Shown here: positions 15,268 through 25,903 of the stretch, piece after piece
How the letters are laid out: every line of letters begins with the position of its first letter
Position numbering within the stretch: position 1 is the stretch's first letter
Source: Purshia tridentata
Taxonomy: Eukaryota > Streptophyta > Magnoliopsida > Rosales > Rosaceae
Reading direction: 5' to 3'
Length of the DNA stretch: 58,031 bases
Assembly: GCA_003254885.1 (NCBI GenBank)
Contig: QANT01002402.1
Coordinates: forward strand, 1 to 58,031
Notes under the pieces: generated by a model
Database searches by the model: none
Seen by the model: the letters and a program-made list of their open reading frames with translations, nothing else
Told to the model about the DNA's origin: nothing
Made by a program: the position numbers and the translations under genes

Positions 15268-18082
15268 ATGGCAGCTGTAGATAAGCCCCACGTTGTTGTT
15301 GTTGGTGATGTGAAAGAAGAAGAAAGGGGTCGCCGGAGCGCCGGCACCGGTCACAGGTACTCCGACCCCGGCTCCGGCTCTGACGGGTCAGACGAGGAGG
15401 AGGAGCAGAGGTGCTCGAGTGAGTTTGGCACTGAGATTGTGGAGAGGGAATCCTCTGTGTCAGAGAGTTCAGTGGAGTTGGATCTGGAATGTGGGGTGCC
15501 TGAGCCTGAGGTTAAGGCTCACTGTCACTTGGCAAAAGTGGAGAGGGATTGTAGGATTTGTCATCTGAGCTTGGATGCAACCAATCATGAATCTGGGATT
15601 CCTATTGAGTTGGGATGTTCTTGTAAGGAGGATTTGGCTGCTGCCCACAAGCAGTGTGCTGAGGCTTGGTTCAAGATCAAGGGTAACAAGTAAGTATTAC
15701 TTCCCACTAACAATTAAAGGTGGCATTTTTATGTGTTTTGGGGATTACCCAGCTGTTGGTTATAGCTTTTTATGTTCATGGAATGTGATTGCAGTGTTAT
15801 ATTTGTGTACACGCATTTTGCTTGTTGGTAGCAATTTGACGAGTAGAATGATATGGTGATGTGATCATAATTCATAACTAAAATGCTTTACGTTAAACTG
15901 TTATGTTCCTCTGGGGATTGTGAAATTATGAAAATGGTTTTCCATCTTACAGTTTCTGAAAGATATTATTTGAGCATGAATAAGATGATGCAAGCAAAGT
16001 GGTCTTAATGCAAACTTAAATTATAATAACACCTGTACTACTTTAGGAGTGTAAAGAAAAAGCATATTTGCGTAAATCAAGAGCATCAACATTAAAAAAG
16101 CGAAAGGTGAAAGCACTGGCAACCCTGCATAGATTTCCAACTGTGCAAATGATTCTTCCCCCATTCTTGTCTTGTTGAACACCTGCACGTTTCATTTTTC
16201 ACTCCTTTCTAACTTTTTTCTCTACTTTTTCACTTAGACAAGCTGGTTGGTGATGTCTACTGTATCAAAGTCAATTAATTTGGCTCTTGCAGATAAGCCA
16301 GATACTACTGATATGATATGTCGACTGAAGTCATTTTGACTCCTGTGTCCGTTCAATAGGCATGTATTAAACGTGTATCTGCGTTTTCCACACACATTAT
16401 CTTCATGATGAATGTTTTGGGGAAGTCAAGTGCTGTTACCTAATTTTCTTTCTTGTTAGCTGTTCATAGTGTTGTAAGATGCAGTACTTAACCAGTAACA
16501 ATTTTAATAGGTTTACCAAGAGTTTTCCCTATTTGGAGAAGAACTTCACTTAGCCTCTCTAGTAGTTCTTCCCCTCTTATGAAGTGGGTTGTTCTGTCAA
16601 AGGCACCACAAATAAAGTGGAAGAACTATGTTTTTCATGGATGCTAATCTATCAAATGTTTAGGTTTCTATGTTTTGGTAGAATCGATTGCAAGATCATG
16701 TATGTCAAAAGAATCATTTCATTAATATGATAACTTCTTTATGCAACTTCAGGGGTCATCAAGGTAGAGTTTATGCTGGCAAACATGTATATAGTCAACT
16801 CTACCCTGATGAATATGTTTTAGAATTTTTTTCCTGTTGCAGATATTTATTTAATCTGCTTTTGCTGTTTGATGTATGAATATAATATGTTTGCACAAGC
16901 AATTTTGCAACAATATCATGATTTTACTCAGGCATACATGTCTATTACTTATGGGACTGTATGTTTATATTTTCTTATTCTCCTCAAGCTACTCCTAGGG
17001 TTTTGTTGTATATTCTGTTCTAGAACCCTTATTTTGGCCATCAATGATGATAAGAATCAAATCTTGGATTTTTATTATGCGGTTACCAACCACTTAATGC
17101 AAAACGGTTGAGAGTTAGGACCATATCTAGACCTTTCCTGAGATTCAACATTGGTAGGAGCACAGTTTTGGTAATGACATTTTTTCTCTTAGACCACCCA
17201 AATCTGTTTTCTTTCTCTCTAAAACATTGTTCTTGTAGACGTGTTAATTGGATCAGAGTAGAAAGGTGGTGTTCAACTAGTTTTTAGACTCATGGAAGAT
17301 ATATGGTTTTAAATGCATTCTAGACTGCATGACCACAAATGACTAAAACTGACACTGTAGAGATTAGAGCTGTAAAATGCATTGCATCCTGATGACCGCA
17401 TAATTGATATTCTTTTCTTTATAACCACAAATTATTGTTCTTATACTTGGTATATTTTTAAAGGAAAATATCGCAGAAAGTGATTTCCTGACTGAGCTGG
17501 TAAAAGACTGTGTACCAAAAATATTGAGATTTTGCATTTGCATATTAAAAGAAAAATCTTAATAGATTCAACTTGTACAACTTCTTGATCTGGTTCAAAA
17601 TTTGTGCATTGTGATTGGATTTAAAACTTTCAGACCTTCTTATACATAATGGGGAATGGCTTTTCACAGTAATAGCTGTTTCCAATTTGAAGTTTCAGAG
17701 AGCATTCAGGAGGCTTGCTGATTGGCTTTCATTTTGACCAAAACAGAGGAATTGTTTATCATATGCTTCTTTGTGCTAACCTTTGTATCTTCTTGTTTAT
17801 ACTATTATTATTGCTCAAGTTCATACCCAAATATATAACTGCAGAACCTGTGAGATCTGTGGATCAACTGCACGCAATGTTGTTGGTGTGAATGAAGCTG
17901 AGTTGTTGGAGCAGTGGAATGAAGCAAATGATCCTGCAATGGCAACAGCAGTAGCTGGCCCTGTGCAGACAGCAGAGAACCGGAACTTCTGGCAGGGTCA
18001 CCGGTTCCTAAATTTCTTGCTAGCTTGTATGGTATTTGCCTTTGTCATCTCTTGGCTGTTTCACTTCAATGTACCCTCATAA
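15268..18082 (+). CDS. RING-CH (RINGv/MARCH-type) membrane E3 ubiquitin ligase
   Basis: Probable membrane-anchored ubiquitin ligase. Exons 15268-15689 and 17845-18082 join in phase 2 (AAC AA|A ACC TGT) to give 219 residues. The acidic, Ser-rich N-terminus (about residues 1-90, with DEEEEQ) is followed by a RING-CH finger: Cys95-x2-Cys98, Cys117-x-Cys119, His127-x2-Cys130, Cys143-x2-Cys146, which is the C4HC3 order. The intron splits the finger between the His/Cys pair and the last Cys pair. One hydrophobic segment near the C-terminus (about residues 194-213, FLLACMVFAFVISWLF) predicts a tail anchor. The 2155-bp intron holds no recognised gene. The chosen ATG (15268) is the first one in frame. 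The upstream 130-bp tandem duplication may affect its transcription. Substrates cannot be inferred. Confidence 0.9.
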
Positions 18083-19252
18083 AAATCGGCTGCAGGGTTA
18101 CATATTTTTCATCAGTGATGAATTGATGATAGAGAGGTAACAAACAAGCAAGTTTGAGAGGTACCATCCCTGTACCCATGCCTCCATACTATCTTGGAGA
18201 TAGCTAGTTTCGCCTCTACCTGGATGTTGTTTATATATTATAGTAGCCTAGCTTTCAGCAGGTTGTGTAATTTATGTTTCTATGGTTTCCATTCAATTTG
18301 CACCACCAATGTAGTTTCTTGTACTGTTGTAGCTTCAGATGCTTTGTTGGGCCAAAAAATGGAAAAGAACCAACTTATGTAAGATTTGTGGCATGTGCTT
18401 CAGGATGTAGTATTGTCATTGATTCTCTCATATATTGAAATTTGTATTGGATTTGGATGCATGAAGGCAAGATAAGGCAGAGGAGCTAAAATTAGTTGGG
18501 TTTCTATAGGTGGATTAATTTGAACAGTTGAAAATGTCAAGTATCCTATATATATAAATATAATATTATTGTTGATATTAAAGCTAATTAAGTCTTATTG
18601 CTTAGATGCTCCTACTAATCAAGATATGTTAATCTTTCTTACGTGGACCCTGCAAAAGCCTAGTGCACCTTTAGCAGATGCTACCTTACCTTTAATGATA
18701 GACATAAGCAAATTGGGAGCGTTATTTGCGGCGCTAAAATTTTCTCTAACTTTTGTGGGTAGTCTATTACACTCCCGCACTCAATGCGGTTTAAGGACTC
18801 ACAAATGCCATTCTCATGGTCATGGACACGGTTATAATTCATAATATAAATAAAAAATGAGTAAAAATTTTTTTTATATCATACACATTTTTTTTTTATA
18901 ATTCAAGGAAACATCTTTTTTATGACTCTTTGAATTAGGGTAAACCTAATAACTGGTTCATACACGTGGTAAGGAGAGTGGAATTAGGTGAAGAAAGACA
19001 GAGTTGCAGTGAGTGCAAGAGAGAAAAATACATAACTGGTTGTTGCAATGAGGGTGCCGTGATTAGCGATAGCAATCTTAATATGCCAAAGACATAGCTG
19101 GTGGTGGGACTACAAGTTTACAACCACTGGGACCTCATTTCTTTTTTTCTTAGGATAATTCATTAGTATGCCAATTATTAAATTTCATTCTCTCGACCAC
19201 TTAGTGGGCGATCAATCATTATTCCCTGACGCCAAAAATTGGAAAAACTAAA
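18083..19252. other. 3' UTR and intergenic
   Basis: The first few hundred bases are probably the 3' UTR of the RING-CH gene. A frame at 18569-18844 ends in a His/Gly-rich tail (CHSHGHGHGYNS) but has no start context or recognisable domain. I see no gene. Confidence 0.5.
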
Positions 19253-19382
19253 ATAAAATTGTAAACACAATTCATTCAGATATATACCTTTTGGAATCAA
19301 AGAGTGGGTTTGGCATAAAAATAAAATTGTAAACACAATTCATTCAGATATACCTTTTGGAATCAAAGAGTGGGTTTGGCAT
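19253..19382. repeat. 64-bp tandem duplication
   Basis: The unit beginning ATAAAATTGTAAACACAATT and ending GAGTGGGTTTGGCAT occurs at 19253-19316 and again at 19321-19382. The second copy lacks one TA. The near identity indicates a recent event. Confidence 0.95.
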
Positions 19383-20859
19383 TATTATAAACATGATGCT
19401 CTCGGCACGAGTTGTGGCGCCTGCTATGCTCATAAATTGCTTCCCATAATTAACTCATTATTTTATTCATTATTAATTATATTAGTACTATAGTTAGAAT
19501 GAACTTTCCAATAGTGGTGCCAATATTCACTTTATCTAACTTCTCCGAGTAACTCAATGTTAAATACTTTATGCGTTGAAAAATTAAATGTCTTCAACTA
19601 TGATAGTATGTCAACTTCTAAGATTTATATTCTCAACAAGTATACCAATTCTGACCATTATGTCAAGTTTAATGTGAATTTACTACTATGATATTATGTA
19701 CATGTTAGAATATCCAAGCTAACTTAATCGACAATGAGTAGATGAATCTAGAATATTATTCATTATACGAGATGCATGCTTTGTGCCTTTATTTGTACAT
19801 TAAAAGAATGCAACACAGTATTGCAAATTTATTTATATAAGAGTATAAGACCAGGTCGATTTGTCATCCCAAGCTAGAATGTCTGTAACAAGATTGTTAC
19901 CTAGTCACACCTCTAAGGGATACAAAGGTAAATCCAAATAATAATTTTTTTAAAGATTTTCGATCATAAGAACGTGCATGACATGATTGAAATAAAACAC
20001 TAGACTCCTGATTCCTGCATTACTTGCCAACAGTGACAGGTGTCGCAATCCCAAAACGCCATTCAATTAGTTTATGCAGAGTATAATTGAGGAGATATGA
20101 ATCTCTCAGTTTCTTGGTTCCTAAACAACAATTACTTGTGGATTAAACAAAGACAAGAAGAATAAAATAAGATGAAGAGGCCAAAGCAGGGCACGTACAG
20201 CCAATGCAATGCAACAGCAGAAGCAGCAGCAGCATCAAAATTGAGTGTCGTCCCAACCACCATTGGCTTGCAGTACGTCTCAATTAAAATGTCGGTGGTA
20301 GCATGCTCCGCCATCATAGCAATGCATTCAATTCATCACAATCTTCATCAGAATCAAAGCTGATTATTATTCTTATCCGTTAAAGCGTAAAAGCTGTTTG
20401 CATTAGATATGCTGCTGTCAAAGGCAGCAAAGTGCCACAGCCAGAGAGAGTGAGAGAGAGAGGGGACATGAGGACATTCACTCCCTTTGTAATTGCAGCT
20501 ACTCCTTTTGCTTTATCCTTTGCTCCTTCCTTTCTTTTTTAATTTGTGTATTGTGGATGGGCTTTGTTTGGTGTGTGTAGGTCAAGCTACCCATTGTAAA
20601 AACCAAAACAATAAGCAATACATGCAATAATCCCTAATTGGGTTTTCTGTTATATATTGTGTTTGTGTGTCTAAAAGACTAAATCTCATAGTAGAACTGA
20701 AGCCTTAAATAATTGCTTTAACACTACTACTAATATTACTACTTTAACCCACATTTAATTTAACATACACTTTGAGTTTATATGGTGTTCACTCCATGTA
20801 GATATATATCAATCAACATCAATTATAAATTAAGAAGGGCAGACTAATTAAGTTTCTAA

Positions 20860-20903
<44 letters not shown>

Positions 20904-21186
20904 TGCAAACACGACATAGACAAAGCGGACCACGTTAGAATGAGGGCCATTGGTCGGTTGGTAACGTTGAACAGCTACAGAGATTGCAGACCCCTCCCTC
21001 CCTTTGAATCAAAGACTAACTCATATTCCCCTTGTTTCTCTTACTATACTACTCCAAAGTCTCCAAGTCATAGCTATTAGTTAGCTCTCCAACAAAAACC
21101 CAATAGCTCCTGTACTCTACCTCATACTCTCATATATACCTGGCCTCCTAATTAGTCGATCCATCTACTACTACTACTCTTTTCTC
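19383..21186. other. intergenic and promoter of the DUF620 gene
   Basis: AT-rich. It contains a (GA)n run at 20862-20901 about 285 bases upstream of the DUF620 start codon. A short frame at 20172-20363 (Ala-rich) has no recognisable feature and is not supported as a gene. Confidence 0.5.
20862..20901. repeat. (GA)n microsatellite
   Basis: About 20 GA units upstream of the DUF620 gene. Confidence 0.95.
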
Positions 21187-23073
21187 ATGAGGAAGCTTTC
21201 TCCCAATTTGGACCGTGAAGATGGGCTGGAAACTGTGCTCGAGGTCCCAATTCCGGAAGAAATGTTTGCTTCACCCCCCACTACCAAGAACGCCACCATT
21301 TCATGGCACAACATGAAGTCATGGATCAAATCATCACAACCACACATCAACACCGTCTTTGGAACCAAAAATGCCGAGATCCAGCTCTTGCTCGGAGTCA
21401 TCGGAGCTCCCTTGATTCCCCTTCCCATTCCTAATGACCACCAACCCATCAACCGCAACATCAAAGATCAACCCATTGTAAGTAATTAATAATTACTCAC
21501 TACGTACGTAGCCAATTATAATATAAGCTTTCAATTGGTCAAATATTGTTTTGCTTATTGTGTGTTTGATGATATATATGTAGGAGGCTTCCATGGCTAA
21601 ATACATAGCGAAGCAATACATAGCGGCGGTGGGCGGAGAGAAGGCTTTGAACTCCATAGACAGCATGTATGCAATGGGAAAGGTGAAAATGGCAGCCTCG
21701 GAGTTTTGTACCGGAGAAGGGTGCTTGAAAAACAGTAACAAGGGGAAGGTGAAGAGCTTGATCAGATCAGTTGGGGATGGAGAGATGGGAGGGTTTGTGC
21801 TGTGGCAGAAGAGACCGGAGCTGTGGTCCTTGGAGTTGGTGGTGTCTGGCTGTAAGATTACCGCAGGTAGTGATGGCAAGGTTGCTTGGCGCCAAACCCC
21901 TTGGCACCATTCCCATGCTTCCCGAGGCCCTCCTCGTCCCCTCAGGCGCCTCCTTCAGGTATACAACGTTTCTTTTATAATAATTTATTATATCATTAAC
22001 ACGTAAATATAGTAAATATCCATTATACCTAAGAATTTCTCTATATTAGTACCGTTAATTTGTAAAATTAAAGCAAAACATGGTATTTGGAGGATTGATT
22101 TTTCGCTGATTTTGATGGTGATTATGGTGTTTTTTGACTTGTTCTGAGGAATCCTTGAGTTTTATGTTGGGCTGTCCCCATCTAATTACTTTACACTATT
22201 AATGTGGGTCCTAGTGCACGTTGCTAGAGGTCTATACTAGGGGTCTAGGACTAATTAATCTTTTTGGCCAAAAAAACAAAAAAAAAAATCTTTTTGGCCT
22301 GCATACTAGAAGTCTAAAACTAATTATAATTGCACAAAATTCTCAAACAAGAATCAATTAATTAATTATTAATTATTGTGATTAATAAACAGGGTCTTGA
22401 TCCAAGGTCAACAGCCAATTTATTCAGCAACTCCGTTTGCATTGGGGAGAAAGCGATCAACGACGAAGATTGCTTCATACTAAAACTGGAGGCTCATCCC
22501 TCCACACTAAAAGCAAGAAGCAGCAGCAACGTGGAGATTATACGACACACCGTTTGGGGATACTTCAGCCAGAGAACGGGCCTCTTGGTCCAACTCGAAG
22601 ACTCCCACCTCCTCAGAATCAAAGCCTCCTCCGGAAACGACCAAAGCGTTTTCTGGGAGACCACGATGGAGTCGTACATCCAAGACTACCGGCCCGTCGA
22701 CGGCGTCAGCATCGCGCACGCGGGTCGGACCTGCGTGTCGCTGTTCAGGTTCGGCGAGAGCTCGGAGGGCCATTCGAGGACGAGAATGGAGGAGGCTTGG
22801 GAGATAGAGGAGGTGGATTTTAACATAAAGGGGTTGTCCATGGACTGCTTCTTGCCTCCTGGAGACCTCAAGAAAGAGGAAGAAGAAGAAGCTCGGTGTG
22901 GTGGGGCGCTGGTGATTAGTAATAATAATACTACTAATAATGCCAAATTGCCATTCAAAATTCAATCTGCTTCTTCGAGAATCAGTGCTTCTAAAGTGGC
23001 TGCCATTGATGTTGACGATGATGACTCAGAATCAGACAGCAGCAGCGACAGTGACGACAACAACTGTAAATGA
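21187..23073 (+). CDS. DUF620 family protein
   Basis: Plant-specific protein of the DUF620 family, molecular function unknown. Exons 21187-21477, 21584-21958 and 22393-23073 join in phase 0 at both junctions and give 448 residues. The start MRKLSPNLDREDGLETVLEV is the typical N-terminus of the family. The conserved core includes GAPLIPLPIP, AKQYIAAVGGEKALNSIDSM, WQKRPELWSLELVVSG, GKVAWRQTPW, GPPRPLRRLLQGLDPRSTAN and ETTMESYIQDYRPVDGVSIA, all in normal order and without breaks. The C-terminus ends in an Asp/Ser tract (DVDDDDSESDSSSDSDDNN) after a basic, low-complexity region, so it is probably cytosolic or nuclear. No signal or membrane segment is seen. Length fits the family. From memory, the Arabidopsis DUF620 gene At3g55720 neighbours MYB109, so the position near the MYB gene here suggests retained gene order. 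Confidence 0.9.
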
Positions 23074-23392
23074 AATCGTGTTTAATTAAATTTTGTATAT
23101 AGTCAGTCCATGACCATGTTCATGTTTCTTTTATTTATTTATTATATAGTTTTGATATTTGTAGTTAGGGAGAGATGGGTTGCTAAGTGGCATCAGAGTC
23201 CAGTGGTTGGAACTTGGAACGCAGCACAAGTTCTCATTCTTGTAAACAATGGGCCCAACCCACCGCCACTGGTCCCATTTTGTTATTTTGAACAAAACTT
23301 GGGGTAGTTTGTGACATTTACGAAAAACTGTTAACCATAACCGTCCCGTATAGCGCGGTTGTCGAACTCTCTACAAACATTTACTGTGATTC

Positions 23393-23399
23393 TATAAAT
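23393..23399 (+). promoter_or_regulatory. TATA box of the sHSP pseudogene
   Basis: TATAAAT lies 58 bases upstream of the ATG of the broken sHSP gene. Spacing is normal, so the promoter may still be active although the frame is broken. No perfect heat shock element was found in the 377-bp gap from the DUF620 gene. Confidence 0.5.
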
Positions 23400-23450
23400 T
23401 TCTCCCCAAAAATCCACAAATTTCGCACTCTCACAGCAAATTGTTGAACA

Positions 23451-23918
23451 ATGTCGCTGATTCCGAACCCGTTCGGGCGCCGATCGCACGTATTCGACCC
23501 GTTTTCAATGGAGTGTGGGACCTCCCCCCCACCACCACCCAATAATGGAACCCAGTCCGTTCCGCTCGCTCTCAGACCTGTCATCGTTCAGCAGCGGCGG
23601 GTCCGAGACGGCGTCGTTCGCGCACGAGCACATCTACGGGCAGGAGACGGCTGCGGCGCACGTGTTCAGTGCGGACCTGCCTGGGCTGCGGAAGGAGGAG
23701 GTGAAGGTGGAGGTTGAGGACGGCGAGATCCTCCACATCAGCGGAGAGAGGAAGCGCGAGATGGAGGAGGAGACGGACACGTGGCACCTCATGGAGCGCA
23801 GCAGTGGATGGTTCTCGAGCACGTGGAGGCTGCTATGGAGAACGGAGTGCTGACTGTCACTGTGCCCAAGGAGGAGGCCAAGAAAGTCGATGTGAGGTCC
23901 ATTGAGATTTTTAGTTAA
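23451..23918 (+). pseudogene. class I small heat shock protein (HSP18-like) pseudogene
   Basis: The start [19 protein letters not shown] is the class I cytosolic sHSP N-terminus. At about 23511-23540 the frame is lost twice: VWD appears in a second frame and the alpha-crystallin domain ([20 protein letters not shown], then [11 protein letters not shown], then WHLMERSSG) in a third. At about 23808-23826 the part equivalent to [14 protein letters not shown] is deleted and the frame shifts again. The tail [18 protein letters not shown] and IEIFS then follows to a stop at 23916-23918. At least two frame-changing lesions plus one deletion mean no intact 17-18 kDa chaperone can be made. The two intact relatives are at 24618-25094 and 36547-37023. 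The surviving sequence stays GC-rich and well conserved, so inactivation looks recent. Confidence 0.85.
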
Positions 23919-24617
23919 TTAAAGCTTAAAGATCTGTCTAATGTCTTAATTAGCATTGTTATTATGGTAAATAATTGTAAGTAGTGTAGCTTGTGTGGTT
24001 GTTCGAGTGGGTCTTTTGGGCTCCCTTGTTGTTGTGTATGTGAAGCATTAGTGGATATAAAATCTACGCTTTTCTCTCCTTCCAAATCCTCTTCAGCCCT
24101 CAATGAAATTTATAGCCATTAAAGCTTAGTAAATAAGATCAAACGGCCTTCAAATGAAACCCGTGTCGTTTTGGTACGTCAGTAGTTGAAACCTCTGCCA
24201 TCCTTCAATTTTTTTCAGAAGAGGGTCCTGAATGTAGAAACCAAGATAAGAATAAGCAGCAGCCAAAAGAAGGCAATAATCCCACTCAAGTACTCAGATG
24301 CTCATTTCTGAAATCTCCAATATTCTCCGTTCTCCGAACATTTAACTTATGAAATTCTTTTTTTTAACACAAAAGCAACTAATAATTAACAAAACAGAAC
24401 GTTTATAATAATCTTTTTCAACGTACCATATATTTCAACTTTCAAGTGCACAACAAGAAGGTAGAGATTAGAGACCATACAAACATAACACACCATTACT
24501 CCAAACTTACAGATGCATTAGACTGAAAATTGCAAAAACAAAACACACAAACGACACTTTATTTAACATAAACCAGATGTGAATTCGCAAGGTAGCTGGA
24601 TGAGTTGAGTGGAGAAT
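23919..24617. other. intergenic between two convergent sHSP loci
   Basis: Contains the 3' ends of the pseudogene (+) and the intact sHSP (-). No other gene is seen. Confidence 0.5.
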
Positions 24618-25094
24618 TTAGCCGGAAATGTCAATGGCCTTGACCTGGGGTTTCTTCTCCTCCGCTTTGGGAACCGTGACAGTGAGCACCCCATTCTCCA
24701 TGCTGGCCTTGACCTGATCGACCTTCGCATTCTCCGGCAGCCTGAACCGCCTCAAGAACTTGCCGCTGCTTCTTTCGACCCGGTGCCACTTGTCGTTCTT
24801 CTCCTCCTGCTCTCTGCTCCTCTCCCCGCTGATCTGAAGCACACTTCCTTCCTCCAATTCGACCTTCACTTCCTCCTTCTTCAGCCCCGGAAGGTCCGCC
24901 TTGAAGATGTGGGCCTCCGGAGTCTCTTTCCAGTCGATGCGAGCGTTGGCGAAGGCAGAGGTTTCGCGTGCGGAGGAGGAGTTGGGTACGTTGGCCAGAG
25001 CGCCGCCGAAGCCCTCGAAAGGGTCCCAGATGTCCAGAGAGAACGGGTCGAAGATGTTGCTTCGTCGGCCGTTACCGAACAGACTCAGAGCCAT
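24618..25094 (-). CDS. class I cytosolic small heat shock protein (HSP17.x/18.x)
   Basis: ATP-independent chaperone that forms oligomers and holds unfolding proteins during heat stress in the cytosol. Single exon, 158 residues, the usual length. It has the class I N-terminal arm ([17 protein letters not shown]), an alpha-crystallin domain from about residue 53 ([60 protein letters not shown]) and a C-terminal I-x-I motif (AIDISG) for oligomer contacts. The ATG is the first one after a TATA box at 25227-25236, with heat shock element-like sequence further upstream. The gene is divergent from the UGT709-like gene that starts 810 bases away. GC content is clearly above the flanks, as usual for intron-less sHSP genes. 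Confidence 0.96.
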   Translation of the reverse strand: MALSLFGNGRRSNIFDPFSLDIWDPFEGFGGALANVPNSSSARETSAFANARIDWKETPEAHIFKADLPGLKKEEVKVELEEGSVLQISGERSREQEEKNDKWHRVERSSGKFLRRFRLPENAKVDQVKASMENGVLTVTVPKAEEKKPQVKAIDISG

Positions 25095-25226
25095 TGTTGC
25101 TGATAGGTATAATGGGTTTTGCTTGGGATTAGCGTTTGATGAAGATGGTGAGAGAAATTTGATTGCTTTGAGTAATGAGCTTTTTGTCGATTTTTCTTGT
25201 TGATGTGGTTGATTTTATGGACTCAG

Positions 25227-25317
25227 ATATATATAGAATGCCAAAGAAGGTTCAAGCACTTTCAGGCATCTTTTGGAATGTTAATTTGAAACAGAAACAG
25301 AGAGTTCTATAAGCTTC
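25227..25317 (-). promoter_or_regulatory. TATA box and heat shock element-like sites of the minus-strand sHSP
   Basis: On the minus strand CTATATATAT (25227-25236) lies about 135 bases before the start codon. Above it are two imperfect heat shock elements: TTT-tg-GAA-tg-TTA at 25271-25283 and TTC-ta-TAA-gc-TTC at 25305-25317. Each has the 5-bp periodicity of alternating GAA/TTC units with one or two unit mismatches. They would bind heat shock factor trimers if real. Confidence 0.55.
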
Positions 25318-25774
25318 TACCATCTTCCTCCTCAATCAAGGAAAGCAACGCTGTTAGTATACGTGTAACCACGGCAGATTTGGTGGGCTTTTCAACTCCA
25401 AACCCAATGCGAGGTTCGTGGGCTTTATTTGTTGTCAAACCAAACCATCTTGGGTAGTAATAAAATTGGGTTAGTTCTGTTTTGGCCCATGTATTTTCGG
25501 ATCTGGGCTGGTGAGGTACTTCTGGTTTTTTTTTTTTTGGGCCAGGGGTGAGGTACTTCTGTTAATTACTTGCAGATAATCAATAATTTGTTGCAGAATA
25601 CAGAAATAATGACACAAAAACTGCATGATTCGACAAATCAGCTTGTCTTAACATGTGCAAATGTTGTTGAGGCATTTTGATCATAAATATTGCATGTAGT
25701 GGGTTGTTTCATAAATTCTATCTGCTGCAATTGTTTTTTGGTTTTTTTTCGTCACCTTCGGCTGCAATTGTTCA
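25318..25774. other. shared upstream region between sHSP (-) and UGT709-like (+)
   Basis: Divergent intergenic DNA. A short duplicated phrase GGTGAGGTACTTCTG (about 25511 and 25547) lies on either side of a T-run. No other feature is seen. Confidence 0.45.
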
Positions 25775-25784
25775 CTATAAAATA
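25775..25784 (+). promoter_or_regulatory. TATA box of the UGT709-like gene
   Basis: CTATAAAATA lies about 120 bases upstream of the start codon at 25904. Confidence 0.6.
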
Positions 25785-25903
25785 CATGCATCCGAGAATT
25801 GGGATTCCATTAAACTCACATTAGGCCATACCTTTCACTAAACTTACCTTCAATATAAGCACATATATAAGCTCAAACTAGAAAATTAGAGGACCTAATT
25901 TCA

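Noticed and set aside
16688..17111. Possible extra exons inside the RING-CH intron
   Set aside because: The two outer exons already give a complete C4HC3 finger with matching phase; the intronic frames are AT-rich and have no family match.
18569..18844. 91-codon frame ending CHSHGHGHGYNS
   Set aside because: His/Gly tail comes from a CATGGTCATGGACACGG run; no start context, conserved block or splice partner.
22437..22965. Long frames overlapping exon 3 of the DUF620 gene on both strands
   Set aside because: The DUF620 frame carries the family motifs; the others are Arg/Ser-rich shadows.
24609..25103. 164-codon open frame antisense to the minus-strand sHSP
   Set aside because: Shadow of the real gene; no recognisable domain and same GC bias effect.
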